From: Dactylorhiza incarnata | Taxonomy: Eukaryota > Streptophyta > Magnoliopsida > Asparagales > Orchidaceae | NCBI GenBank assembly: GCA_033032865.1 | Contig: JAWHQI010000004.1 | Location: 26,084,001-26,148,000 of the forward strand | Reading direction: 5' to 3' | Length of the DNA stretch: 64,000 nt | In this document: positions 35,305 through 46,213 of the stretch, piece after piece | Numbering within the stretch: position 1 is the stretch's first letter | Layout: each line of letters begins with the position of its first letter | Translations under genes and position numbers: made by a program | Notes under the pieces: generated by a model | Told to the model about the DNA's origin: nothing | Database searches by the model: none | Seen by the model: the letters and a program-made list of their open reading frames with translations, nothing else

Positions 35305-36327
35305 CTACTCCCGAGCAGGTCTGGGGTTCCTACCCTGCTGACCCTGGCCTCGACCTCGGCCTCTTCCTCGCTGCGCTGCCGGAGGAGCCATGGGGCGATT
35401 CAGAGCGTTTCCTTGCAGCTGCGGGCAGTATCTCCGAATGTGGCCGGGCTGGTTGCAATGATAACACACCACTCGAAAGTGCTCTCTCGGCGGCTGAAGC
35501 GCCTGACCCTGATGTGGTGGGGGCAATGGTAGCGGTCGCGCTGGCTGCTCCAACCTGAAGTTTGGGCGAGGACGCCCGCCATCTCTCCGCTGGCCTCTAT
35601 CTCTGCCCCTGGTGTTCTGCCTCCTCCTGAAGCTGGGCCCCGCCTCCATCACTTCCTCTGCGGGCCTCTTATTCCTGGCCTGGACCCCCAAGTGGTCCGC
35701 CTCCAACTTTTGTGCCATCTCTATAATCTGCGCGAGGCTCGAATCGGCGACGAAGAGGAGAGCCTGCCTCAGAGGATCTTGCAGGCCCTTGTAGAACCGC
35801 TTCGCGTACCCGCGATCATCTAAATCATAAGAGTCTGCGAATCTGGCTAAGTGCTGAAATTCCCGCTGGTACTCGACCACCGATCTCGACCCCTGCTTCA
35901 GCTGCAGAAATCTCTCCTCAAGCTCGTCCCTGGCCGTAGAAGAGACAAAGTGCTCCAGGAACGCGTCCGCAAACTCGTCCCAGCTTATGTCCAGGTGGTT
36001 GCGTCCTTCGAAGGTGGAGCCCATCAAGGACTTCCACCACCTCTTCGCATGTAGATCCAAGGCCGTGACTGCCAATGTGACTGCCATGTTGCTCGGGCAA
36101 CGGATCCCTGCCAGTAACTCCTGCACTGTATCCAGCCACTCCTCCGTCTGAACTGCGGACTCCGTCCCATGGTAGTTGGGAGGGGAGAGAGCACGGAAGG
36201 TGCTCAACCAATTTGAGCTTGGGGCCTGCGGCTGCACCGGCATCTGCTGAGACCTGAAGGCATCCAGGATTGCCGTCAGAGTCTGGCCTAGCTCTGATTG
36301 TTGAAAAGGAGTAGGTACTGGAGGCAC
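35305..36327 (-). CDS. Element D gag
   Basis: An open frame of about 340 codons. The gag domain is at ~60-200 (ALSPPNYHGTESAVQTEEWL, AKRWWKSLMG, FLEHFVSSTARDELEERFL, FQHLARFADS). Then come an Arg/Gly-rich stretch and one CCHC knuckle, CYHCNQPGHIRRYC, and a basic GRGRGRGQGQQ tail. The frame opens after a TAG with a GTG and no upstream ATG; the true start may come from a spliced leader (an AG precedes the first codons), or the ATG is lost. It would build the particle and bind element RNA. Confidence 0.88.
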   Translation of the reverse strand: MPPVPTPFQQSELGQTLTAILDAFRSQQMPVQPQAPSSNWLSTFRALSPPNYHGTESAVQTEEWLDTVQELLAGIRCPSNMAVTLAVTALDLHAKRWWKSLMGSTFEGRNHLDISWDEFADAFLEHFVSSTARDELEERFLQLKQGSRSVVEYQREFQHLARFADSYDLDDRGYAKRFYKGLQDPLRQALLFVADSSLAQIIEMAQKLEADHLGVQARNKRPAEEVMEAGPSFRRRQNTRGRDRGQRRDGGRPRPNFRLEQPARPLPLPPPHQGQALQPPREHFRVVCYHCNQPGHIRRYCPQLQGNALNRPMAPPAAQRGRGRGRGQGQQGRNPRPARE

Positions 36328-36539
36328 GGGAGTGGCCGTCGCCAGTTCTGAATGTACCGGAATCTACATGCAAGGTAGATGTTTGGGTTAGGTTGGCTGT
36401 TCGAAGGAAGATAATAGACATACTTAATGTGAATTACACATGGGCACACCACTGCTTCCGCTCATTCAGTTTGTCCGCAAACTGAAGAGGTGAGAGGGGT
36501 GCACCATGCGGAAGTGGACTTCTTGACCTCAGGATCGTT

Positions 36540-36555
36540 GCAAGCTGATACCATT
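36540..36555 (-). other. Primer binding site of element D, initiator tRNA-Met type
   Basis: On the minus strand aatggtatcagcttgc directly follows the LTR. This, with the pol strand, fixes the element's orientation. Confidence 0.8.
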
Positions 36556-38344
36556 TGTAAGACCCCCCCCCCCCTCCGGAACACAAAACACGGCCGAGGG
36601 AAGTCTTATGCCCAGGACAGCCGCCTTGCCGAAGCGCCAGCTCACGGGCTAGCCTCCTCCACAAGACGCCTATCCTGCCGGCTAACAAATATCATCAATG
36701 CCAACCCATCATATAAAATACAACAAGAAGCCACCAGATATATATATCCGCATAAGTACAGTCCAAATACACACCAAACGAGTGTATAATATCAGAGTAA
36801 CAAAAGGAAAGGCCCCAAGGGCTACAACAAAACTCGCTCACATCTGTCACTGACGGCTGCGATGGTATCCTAGTATCCTGCCCTGTCGTCCCGGCCGGAC
36901 TATCCGTCTCCAGTGCCGTGCGCTGCTGCTCCAGGTTGCGCTGCCGCGCCAGGATGCGCTCCTAAAAAGGGGACGTAGCAACCGTTAGTCATAAAGACTA
37001 AGTGGCTTCACATCCGCTCCCCCGGCGACTCCAAGGCACTGGGCGGAAAGGAAGAAAAAGAGATGCAATATTAGCAATAATAAACAAGCAGGTGACAGGT
37101 AATAGTTGTTCTTATGTGTCGGTTGTTTAAGTGCCCACGCACTTTCCATAGCACTATCTAATATGTTCGTAAGTATAAAAGTAGCAGTGGTTATATATAT
37201 TTGCAAGTATAAGTAGCACAGACATAAGCAGAGTATTAGAGAACTGAATTGAACTTAACTTATAAGGATGCCCATACAAGCTTATAAGTCAAGGGTCTGC
37301 GTATAAAGGTAACTCATCATATAAGGATGCCCATACAAGTTTATATGATGAGGTTCCAATGCGGTGCAATGCAATGATTATGATATGAATGCGGTGCATT
37401 GCAATGATTATGATATGAGGACTAACTCATGCATGATTGCTATGTCGACATAGACATTTAGTTCCCACTTTTCGAGGGTAGCTAACCACTCAGGCGCCCC
37501 CCGTCGTGGCCAGACAGTGGCAGTGGCACGGGCTTCGCCACTACTAGGAGGGTATGAACACTACCGGTCCTAGGCCTATGTACGCCTCGACGCTCTTGCT
37601 CATAGCGGAGTCCCTGCGTACTACCCGCATTCATGCGGGGTCTTCAAGACGCGGAGGGGATCTATTGGGTAGATGGACACCAAGACATTCCAACCCAACC
37701 GGTCTGAGTCTAACTGCCGGCTTCTGTCGGTGTCACGACTAGCGAGCCCGTAGACCCGCCACAACTTATCCTCCCACGAGGATCTATACTCCATGCGCAA
37801 TTATGTTTACCTACATAGTTTGAACACACCATGCGTGCCATCGAGCACCAAGGACTCGCTCCATAAGCCTTACCACCTTCCGCCTCGCGCGGCAACAATC
37901 GATGCTAATTAGCATCCAAGGCCCCCAACAACTGGGTCCTTTCCTTTTTACCACCGGCTATAACTATAACTTGTGACCCACACTAAGTTAACCGTGCCGC
38001 CCGTTCCGAGTTGATTACTCGAGTGCAGTGGTGTGCGTATAACATGGACATTATTAAACCAACTCATAGGACTGTGGACTACTTGCACACATGAGGGCAT
38101 AACATATTATTTAACTATGGAATCTATTCAAGCCAAGCTACTGGACTTCCACCATTGGTCATAATTAATTAACAATCCTATACAGAGGATTATTTATCAT
38201 CTTATGCAAGTTATGATTAACAAATCCTATAACAGGAAAACTATTTCTCAATTCTCAAACCTTTAATGACATATATATATGTGTACATATAATTTGAAAT
38301 CCATAACAGGAACTATTTCTGACTTCCCCTAAATCCATAGCAGG

Positions 38345-38405
<61 letters not shown>

Positions 38406-39827
38406 AGGCAAAGGCCACCTTAATCATCCTGGTTGAACATATTTATATAACAGAGGATTCTTCATCCTTGTTGAACATATATATAAATATATATAAGTGA
38501 AATCCTATTGACAGGGAACGTACATATATATATATAGCAAAGCAAAGGCCACCTTCTTCATCCTTGTTGAACACATATATATATATATATAAATGAAATC
38601 CCATTTACAGGGAATTATTCATCGTCTTCCCAAATGGAATTTAGGGTAAAACACCTTCTCTCCTCCCATGCTCCCTCACAAGGCCACCACGTCTCACAAA
38701 ACCAACGTCCCACGTTCGTATTGAAGCGGGGAGTCGATTGGGGGCATTTTCGCGGCGAACGACGCCCTACGGCGAAAACCCTAACGCGGCCTCAACCTAC
38801 AGAACTTCATTTCGCTCCCAAATCGACTCAATTGAGTTCGATATCTCGCCTAGGGGGTCTAAGATACTAGCACCAAGGGAGAGGGGTCGGAAGTCACCTG
38901 AATCCGGGCCGACGATCGCGGCGGCATGACGACGCTTAGACGAACTCAACTCTTTCCAAGCTAGCTCTTCTTCCAACGGACGTACGAGCTTTTCCACGAA
39001 TTTTCTTGGCCAAAACCCTAAGTCGGGTGGGGGAGAGGTGGAGACGGAGAATGAGAAAGAGAGAGAGAAAGATGTTTGAAGATAAAGAAAACTCTCGGGA
39101 GGAAAATCTCTGCCAGGAATTAAGAGTGAAAGGATTGCTATAGGATTTGATAATTAATAGCCAGGGAACCCCAACTCTGATGTCAAACCCTTATTGGACA
39201 AAATCCACTGCCTTCCCAAAGATAAAAATAAACAACAGCACTCAAGTTTTCTCGGGAAGGAGTTAGACTTTCCCGTTCGACGATCGTCGAACGGGAGCAG
39301 CTCCCCGTTCGTCGATCGTCGAACGGGAGCCTTCCCAGCGCAGCGCTCCCCGTTCGACATTCGTCGAACGGGAGAAGCTCCCCGTTCGTCGATCGACGAA
39401 CGGGAGGTTCTCTAGCTGAGCGCTCCCCGTTTGACATTCGTCGAACGGGAGCAGCTCCCCGTTCGTCGAACGACGAACGTGATGAATTCTAGCAGAGCGC
39501 TCCCCGTTCGACATTCGTCGAACGGGAGCGGCTCCCCGTTCGTCGATCGACGAACGGGAGGTTCTCTAGCTGAGCGCTCCCCGTTCGACATTCATCGAAC
39601 GGGAGCAGCTCCCCGTTCATCGAACGACAAACGGGATGAATTCTAGCAGAGCGCTCCCCGTTCGACATTCGTCGAACGGGAGGAGCTCCCCGTTTGTCGA
39701 ACGACGAACGAGAGCAGCTTGCGTTCGATGAATTCGACGAATTCGTCGAACGGAAGCTGCTAGCCGAGAATTCTAAATTTCTAATCAGCGACAGCTATAT
39801 CTGCTCCTCCAGGATTGGGATGTTACA
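36556..39827 (-). repeat. LTR of Tekay/Del-like element D, 5' copy on the minus strand
   Basis: 3272 bp, followed by the exact target duplication ggttg (39828-39832). Few substitutions against 28016-31322; longer TA run at about 38349-38402. The palindrome cluster is at 39273-39756. Confidence 0.95.
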
Positions 39828-39905
39828 GGTTGCTTCAGTAATTTTTTGCTAGGTGTAGTATTTTGCACAATAGCTTTTTATTTTGAATCGTATTATCTTC
39901 ACACT

Positions 39906-41141
39906 ATGTGGGCACATCTCAATATCCGTTGCCGTTAGTGTAGAGATACCTCCCACTCTAGTGATGAATGCCCTACGGAGAATAGTAGGCATGATTCTTA
40001 TAGCCCAGCATATGGAGCACCGACTTCGTCTGGTACTCCATATGATGCGCGTAAGTCTTATGGCTACTCTGCTGAGCCTTTACCGTCATACTTCTTTTTG
40101 GCTTCAGCTCCCGCTGTACCAAAGAAGCCCGCAAGGCAGTGCCGGTTTTGTCGCAGCACTGATCATGTCTTGAAGGACTGTGCCGAGTATCTTCGCCAAT
40201 TGGACGAGGATGACGAGCCGGATATCCGGATCATCCCAACTCCTAACTCTGGCGGCACACCTTCAACATCCGGTTATGTGTCTTTGTCACCTTCACATCT
40301 TGAAGGGTATGGTATGGACACGGTCACCGGATGTGCAGCTGATCTATGCACCGACATTGCTGAGCCTATTCTCCATGTACATCCACCACCTCTAGTGGAT
40401 TCGATTCTTTGTGAGGAGTTGGTGCTCGACTTTTACCCGAGCACTATTCTTCCCCCTGTTATGCGTACTACATTCGTCTCTGACGACATTGTCGATGATT
40501 TGTCACAAGAGGAGGCTGTTGATCTGAGTGTAGTGCCTACTCCTATGGAGGAGGACAACCTTCTAGCTGAAGAGGAGTTTACCTCAACACCGGTGGAGGA
40601 AGTCCAAATCCTAAGCCTGGCCACCGTTGATCCCGCTGAACCTTGTAGCATTGATGACAATGCAAACATTATTTCACCTCCCCAACCTGATGGGAGTGAG
40701 ACCGGGATCACTCCCCCGTTTGATTTTTATTTAAGTCATTCTTCTTCTTTATTTCTTGATCCCCCTTCTTTATCCGAGCCTGTGCAGGTCGAGTCTTCAC
40801 AGGTACTTCAGGAGGGCTTGGAGCACGATGCTCAAGTCAATGATGCGAGCATCCTCTCATGTGAGGAGGCTGATTCCGCCTCCGTAGAGGAAGCTCCACT
40901 CATTGCCATTTCCACCTGCCACCTCCCTGTTGACGACACCTTGCTAGGCAAGGGTGTGTTTGGTGAGTTGAGTGAGGATATCTCCTCCTCTTCTTACTTT
41001 CTGTTTCCTCTACCTGCGTTATGTAGGTATTATCATTTGGGTAGAGGAGTAACTGTTTTGTCACTGTATCGGTACCTGTTACCGACACGCGTATTAGAAC
41101 AGTTACCTGTTCATTTCCTTTTTCATACGCCCATTAGCTAG
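39906..41141 (+). pseudogene. Element C ORF: two zinc knuckles and acidic region
   Basis: A frame of 411 codons from ATG 39906 with one TAG at 39936, inside the first knuckle (CRxCRDTSHSSDEC; E has Trp there). A Ser/Tyr/Pro-rich spacer follows, then the second CX2CX4HX4C knuckle CRFCRSTDHVLKDC (40140-40181) and DEDDEPDIRIIPTP. The rest is acidic and Pro/Ser-rich (TPVEEVQIL, DPAEPCSIDD, DDTLLGKG). No gag core domain is recognised, so I call it a Gag-like nucleic-acid-binding protein by knuckles only. It is preserved in E, which points to selection in the family. Confidence 0.7.
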
Positions 41142-41583
41142 AACCTTTAGTTTTTGAATAAGTCGTGCTGGGATGACATTAACCCCAGCAGTTATCTTTC
41201 TTTTTCCTGAATTTTTATTTTTTTCTAGCTTAGTTAAGTTGTTCATAAGGTTGTGATTGTCTCGCTGCATGCGCTGAACCCTATTTGTACGCATACTGCA
41301 CGGTGGATTGGGTTTTCACTACAAATTTGGCTGCCCGAAAATTCCCTTTGCGCACGACCATTGATCGTGCGCATTACTTATCGCGCACGACCACTGGTCG
41401 TGCGATCTGCCCAGATTATTATAAAACCCGATTCGCCCGAGCTATCTGCGCACATTCTAGGTTTCCGCTTTCTGGGTTCGTTCTCTGCTGTTCATGCGCC
41501 GCTCCACTTGGTATCCCGCTGATCGTGCGTGCCGCCTCTCCTCCGGTCGGGCATCTGCATCTCCGACCCAGATCTTGGCATAT
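41142..41583 (+). other. Spacer before the ATHILA ORF-1-like gene in element C
   Basis: Holds gcgcacgaccattgatcgtgc and cgcgcacgaccactggtcgt (41348-41404), the same palindrome as in C's own LTRs but outside them, about 180-240 bp upstream of the next ATG. An open frame continues upstream of that ATG to 41494. Confidence 0.7.
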
Positions 41584-42777
41584 ATGGGTAAATTCTCAAA
41601 GGATGTGCACACCCGGCGCTACAACTCGCTAAAGGATAAACCATTTCTCTCTCAGAGATTGGTAGATTGGAATGAGCTTAGCTCAATCGGAGACAATGGA
41701 GTTTTGAGGGAGGCCGTCCTCCTCCGCTACTCGTTCGATCACTGGAGTAAGGTGTTTGAGTGCGATGATCTTGGCTACAAAGAGCTCACCTTAGATTTCC
41801 TTTCGACGTTCGAGTGGGAGGTGATGCCCTCCGGTTACCGGCCGCCAACATGCTCTTTCCGAATTATGGGGAGTGTCGTCACATTGTCTTTGTCGGAGCT
41901 CGCTGTACACGCAGGCTTCTACACTGAAGCGGAGGCTGCTGCGATCGATTTTCAGAATATGGATGTATCCTTCCCTGACGGCGTCACCCCACGTGCCGCG
42001 TGGTGTGCTCTCACGGGACGGGACGAAGAGTATGTGGCCAGGAAAAGTAAATCCACCTGGATCGTCGCGCCTGCTCTCCGATTCTTGCAGCATGTCCTTA
42101 GTCATTCTTTTATTGCCCGAGCTCTCAGTCAGAACGTCGTGGGGTGGCAAGATTTGATCTCCTTATATAGTATGGAATTCCGGCAGCCCGTGCATCTGGG
42201 CTACATGCTTGCTTTCTTCTTCCATCACGAGGCCACCTACGGTCTCACTGGTGCCATTGGTGGTGCCTATTTTATCACACGCATTGCAAAGGGATTGGGG
42301 GTTTGGAGTCAGCTGCCTCCGATGGTGCAGGTCACTGCGCCCTCCTTCATCACTAGGGCCACCATGGTGAGCTTTCATCTACTTCGGGTCGTGGGGAAGA
42401 AGAGTAGCAGGAGTTTTGTGGTCGTGATGCCGGGTGATGCGCCTAGGGAGAGGCGTGATGATGAGGAGCATGGAGAGCCGGCTGAGCCATTGACTACTCA
42501 TCGTGAGATAGCCCTCTCGCAGCCGCGGCGTCAGTCATTCAAGCAGGAGCGGAGACCCAAGGAGGAGGGCAGTTCTTCACGAGGACAGGAGATTCCAAAC
42601 GTCAACCAGCGTCTCGCCGATTTGGAAGCAAATCAGTATTGGCTGACAGACTTTGTCTACCAGCAAGCTTTGTGGGGAGGGCTGCATGTACCTCCGCCTC
42701 CTGCTCGTTTTGCGTCTTCATCCAGGCATCCTCCATCTCCTGTTATTATTCATGACACTGATAGCGACGAGGAGTGA
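41584..42777 (+). CDS. ATHILA ORF-1-like protein of element C
   Basis: An open frame of 397 residues from ATG 41584 (MGKFSKDVHTRRYN). Residues ~55-130 (LDFLSTFEWEVMPSGY, TCSFRIMGSVVTLSLSELA, GFYTEAEA) have the pattern of the 'Arabidopsis retrotransposon ORF-1 / ATHILA' family, whose molecular role is unknown. A hydrophobic GYMLAFFFHHEATYGL stretch is at ~220. The last ~100 residues are charged and disordered, ending in IIHDTDSDEE. The frame is undamaged although its element has no pol. Element E lacks it. I chose this ATG because the upstream frame runs into the palindrome spacer. Confidence 0.7.
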   Translation: MGKFSKDVHTRRYNSLKDKPFLSQRLVDWNELSSIGDNGVLREAVLLRYSFDHWSKVFECDDLGYKELTLDFLSTFEWEVMPSGYRPPTCSFRIMGSVVTLSLSELAVHAGFYTEAEAAAIDFQNMDVSFPDGVTPRAAWCALTGRDEEYVARKSKSTWIVAPALRFLQHVLSHSFIARALSQNVVGWQDLISLYSMEFRQPVHLGYMLAFFFHHEATYGLTGAIGGAYFITRIAKGLGVWSQLPPMVQVTAPSFITRATMVSFHLLRVVGKKSSRSFVVVMPGDAPRERRDDEEHGEPAEPLTTHREIALSQPRRQSFKQERRPKEEGSSSRGQEIPNVNQRLADLEANQYWLTDFVYQQALWGGLHVPPPPARFASSSRHPPSPVIIHDTDSDEE

Positions 42778-44530
42778 TTTTTAGTCATGTGTGCGAGTGA
42801 ATCACAGCCTTGTCGTGTTTTTCTTGTTTTTATTAACTATCTTGTTATTTAACCAATCATCTCTTAGTATGTTTTGTATTATTATTAACATTAGTTTTGT
42901 GAATGCTCTTCTGGGCATCATTTTGGAACTTCATCTATATTATGTTCTCTTGTCTTTTTGGTGTTGTGCTTACTTTACTCGCAGGAGCAGTGATTTTTCG
43001 GGCAGGGAACCTGGTGATTTTCAGAATTTAACGCCAATTCTTCCGATATGCTCACTTCTTAGCATGGGGTACACTCTTCCTTTTCTCCTTAGTTGAATGT
43101 TTATAGGATCATATTTTAGATTATGCTTTCACGTAAGTCTGGGGGAGAGTGAGAACCATGCACGTGCACGCAGGCACGCATTCCGGTAGTATTATTATTT
43201 TAGCTTTTAGTTTATTTCAGTTTATAAGTTTTTCATATGCACTGCACACCACTACACCCACTTGAGCATGCACTTAGCTGTTGGCACGTCTTGAGCTGAA
43301 CTCATTTCTTTTTGTGTGATTTGGGAAAATCATTGTGCTGGCTTAGGATTGTGAGTAGGAGTAAAATGTTGACTTCGATAGTGCTCCTAGTCGAGTGCTC
43401 ATGTCTCACATAGAAATTCGTGTAGATTCAATTTCTTTTTATGCTTTTAGTTTATATTTATCTATTAGCGTAAATATTGTTTACTACACTCAAAAATTGG
43501 TGAATCCGGTGTGAATCAAACGGTAGCATAGGGATGTGTGTAGACGTTCGTTAGCCTCGTATTACCCGAGCCGGGAGAAAGGATTATCTTTCTCGGTGGC
43601 TAAGAACTTGCCCCAAGCGATTCTTGAAGCATGGGTATACGGTTAGCCAATTGCGTGAATGTGATATAGGCCATCATTTTGGCCCGGTTGAGCCTTTGTG
43701 CCATTCAGATCATTATTTCCTCGTTAGCCCAGTTGTGCCTACCCCATTCTTTTGGTTCAGCTCCACTATTGGTCACCAAAGCCTAAACTCCCATCCTAGT
43801 CGCACACCCAAGATGCAAGCATTTTGTTTAAATTTTAAATTGGTGGTGTTGATTGTGGAAGTACAATGTGGAAATGTGGATGTGCATCTTTGAAAATTTG
43901 CTGAAATTGCTAAAGAAAGAAAAAGAAGAATGAAAAGTTCAATAAAAAAAATCTGTTTGGGATTTATATTTGGGAGTAGGCGGTGCACACACCCATGCTT
44001 CTAACTCTAAGTCTGGGGGTGTGGTGCACCCGCGTGTTTTATGGCTACTTGGATAGTGTTATGCATTTGCTCATATGGGTTTTTGTGTTCTAAGCCTTCA
44101 TGTTTATATTTGTTTACCTCACCTAAACCCAAGCCTCATCTAAAACCTTAAGTCCTATTGATTCACGCATTTGAGTCAAACCAGTGCCGGGGAGAGAATG
44201 CGAACGAGCAAGCTTATGGTCACCGACATTGATGGATTTCAATGGAGTTGTCCCGAACCCCGATCTTTGGCAATGCTCACCTCAGCGTTCAGTTTACTTT
44301 CTTCCTATATACGACCTTATGATTCACCGTGATTCACTTTTTGAGTAAACGTAATATATAAATACGCTCCTAGAAAATCATAAACTAATCTGTATAATTA
44401 GAAATTTTGTCTACTGTACTTCTACGCACATGAGCATGCGACTTCGCATGGTACTCCGCTTGATAATTTCTTCGCCAGCTTATGTTTTTCCTGTCCGCGA
44501 GAGATGGTTTGCTCGGGACGCGCAAACAGT
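42778..44530 (+). other. Element C 3' noncoding region
   Basis: No coding signal. PPT-like taagtctgggggagagtg (43135) and taagtctgggggtgtgg (44008) precede the terminal tract. The second lies in the loop of a ggtgcacacaccc / gggtgtggtgcacc stem (43982-43994 and 44017-44030). Confidence 0.65.
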
Positions 44531-44544
44531 TAAGTCTGGGGGTG
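44531..44544 (+). other. Polypurine tract of element C
   Basis: taagtctgggggtg immediately before TGATGAG. Confidence 0.85.
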
Positions 44545-46213
44545 TGATGAGTCCCAAATATATACACATTTATGGACTCATCTGGGCCAATTTTCTAGTC
44601 TATGCACTTCACTTTAGACATGTTTTCACTCATATTTGATACTCCATGCTGCGTGCACCTCTAGACCCATTTTTGGTGTTATTTCATGTTCTTCGTCATT
44701 ATTAGTTTTCATGCATGGTTAAGTGCCACCTTCAGTGGCTAGATTAGTGTTGTTTGCTGAAACAGGAGTTGTGCAGGAGTTCCTGGTACAACTATGTATA
44801 TGAATACTGCGCACGATCGCTGGTTCTATAGCGCACGACCACTGGTCGTGCGCCGCTGATCGTGTGCACTTAACCCTTTTTTTTTAGTTCTGTCTCGGAC
44901 AGTGCGCATGACCACCTACGATAGTGCGCATGACCACCGGTCGTGTGCGACTGTTCATGCGCACTTAACATCAATTTCATGAGTTCTGTCTCGACCAGTG
45001 CGCACGACCACCTACGATAGTGCGCACGACCACCGGTCGTGCGCGACTGGTCGTGCAAACATGGTATTTTATAAATTTCTTACTTTGCAGGCTCCACCCA
45101 GGTAGGCGCACGATCACAGAACTCCAGCGCGCATGACCACTGGTCGTGCGCCAATGACCGTGCGCACTATTTATTCCAGCGCCTATAAATTGTCCTGCTC
45201 GCGATTTAGGTCGGGGACTCCGCATTTCTGCTGTCCAGTCCGCCGTTTTCGCCCCTTCCGCCGATTCTCCGCCCCCCTAGGCCTCCTCCATCATCCTTGA
45301 GCTCCAAGGAGAGGTTTCTAGCCCAAAGATCGCCAACGTCGAGCAAGGAGATCGTGTATCGGAGTAGATTTGATCGTGACACGAAGAAGACGAGCCATTG
45401 GGAGGAAGTGACAGCCCTCCTCTATCTCGGACGCAGTTGAAGACCGAGCTTGGACGCGGATTGACAACCCAGCGATTCCAACCGTGAATCTTCGGCAAGG
45501 CTTCGGATGTGGTCGACTCCTTTACCCTCTTTTTCCTTCTTTATGTTGATGATTGTTTAGGTTAGACTCTTCTATATTTTGATGATGTGCACAATGAATC
45601 TTGTTATGTAATGTCTATTTCATTTATTTGAGATTATATTATTCATATGTGTTTATGAGGTACTTGCGACCCTCATCCGAATGCCTACTTTTCCATCCGG
45701 CTAGCGAAGCGTGGCATAGCGTCCCGTGTAATCCATTCCGACTCCGCCGGTGTGAACCATTCCATCCGCTTGCCTACTCGTCCATCTGCCTAGCGAAGCG
45801 TGGCATAGCGGCCCGTGTAATCCATTCGCCCTACGAAGCAGTGCGCTCAAGGCCTGCACAGTTCGATTCCGCTTGCCTACTCGTCCATCCGCCCTTGCGA
45901 CGCAGCGCTCTCAAGGCCTGCCTAGTCTCCATCACGCCAAGCGAAGCATTGCATAGCGGCATTGCATAGGAGTAGCTTAAGTTGTTTTCTTTTATTTTCT
46001 ACAAACCAAATCCCCCATTTCCGCATCGATCCGCTCGAAAGGACTTCAATCTCAAGTCCTTCCTCGATAATAAACTCCACCTTACTGTGTTCCTTTGAGA
46101 TCGATACTTGGGGATTCATTCCCATTTTATATTACTTGAACGATCGGTACACTGCCGTTTCGTGCCGCAGTCTTACTACCGCCTATAGCGGTGTGCTAAG
46201 ATTTGCGCCATCA
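44545..46213 (+). repeat. 3' LTR of element C
   Basis: 1669 bp, matching 26127-27873, followed by the exact gacgt duplication (46214-46218). The long open frame starting at 45962 begins inside this LTR by chance; the real coding part starts after 46213. Confidence 0.95.

Noticed and set aside
45962..46213. First ~84 codons of the long open frame leading into Athila pol
   Set aside because: This part is the 3' LTR of element C; it joins the pol frame by chance.
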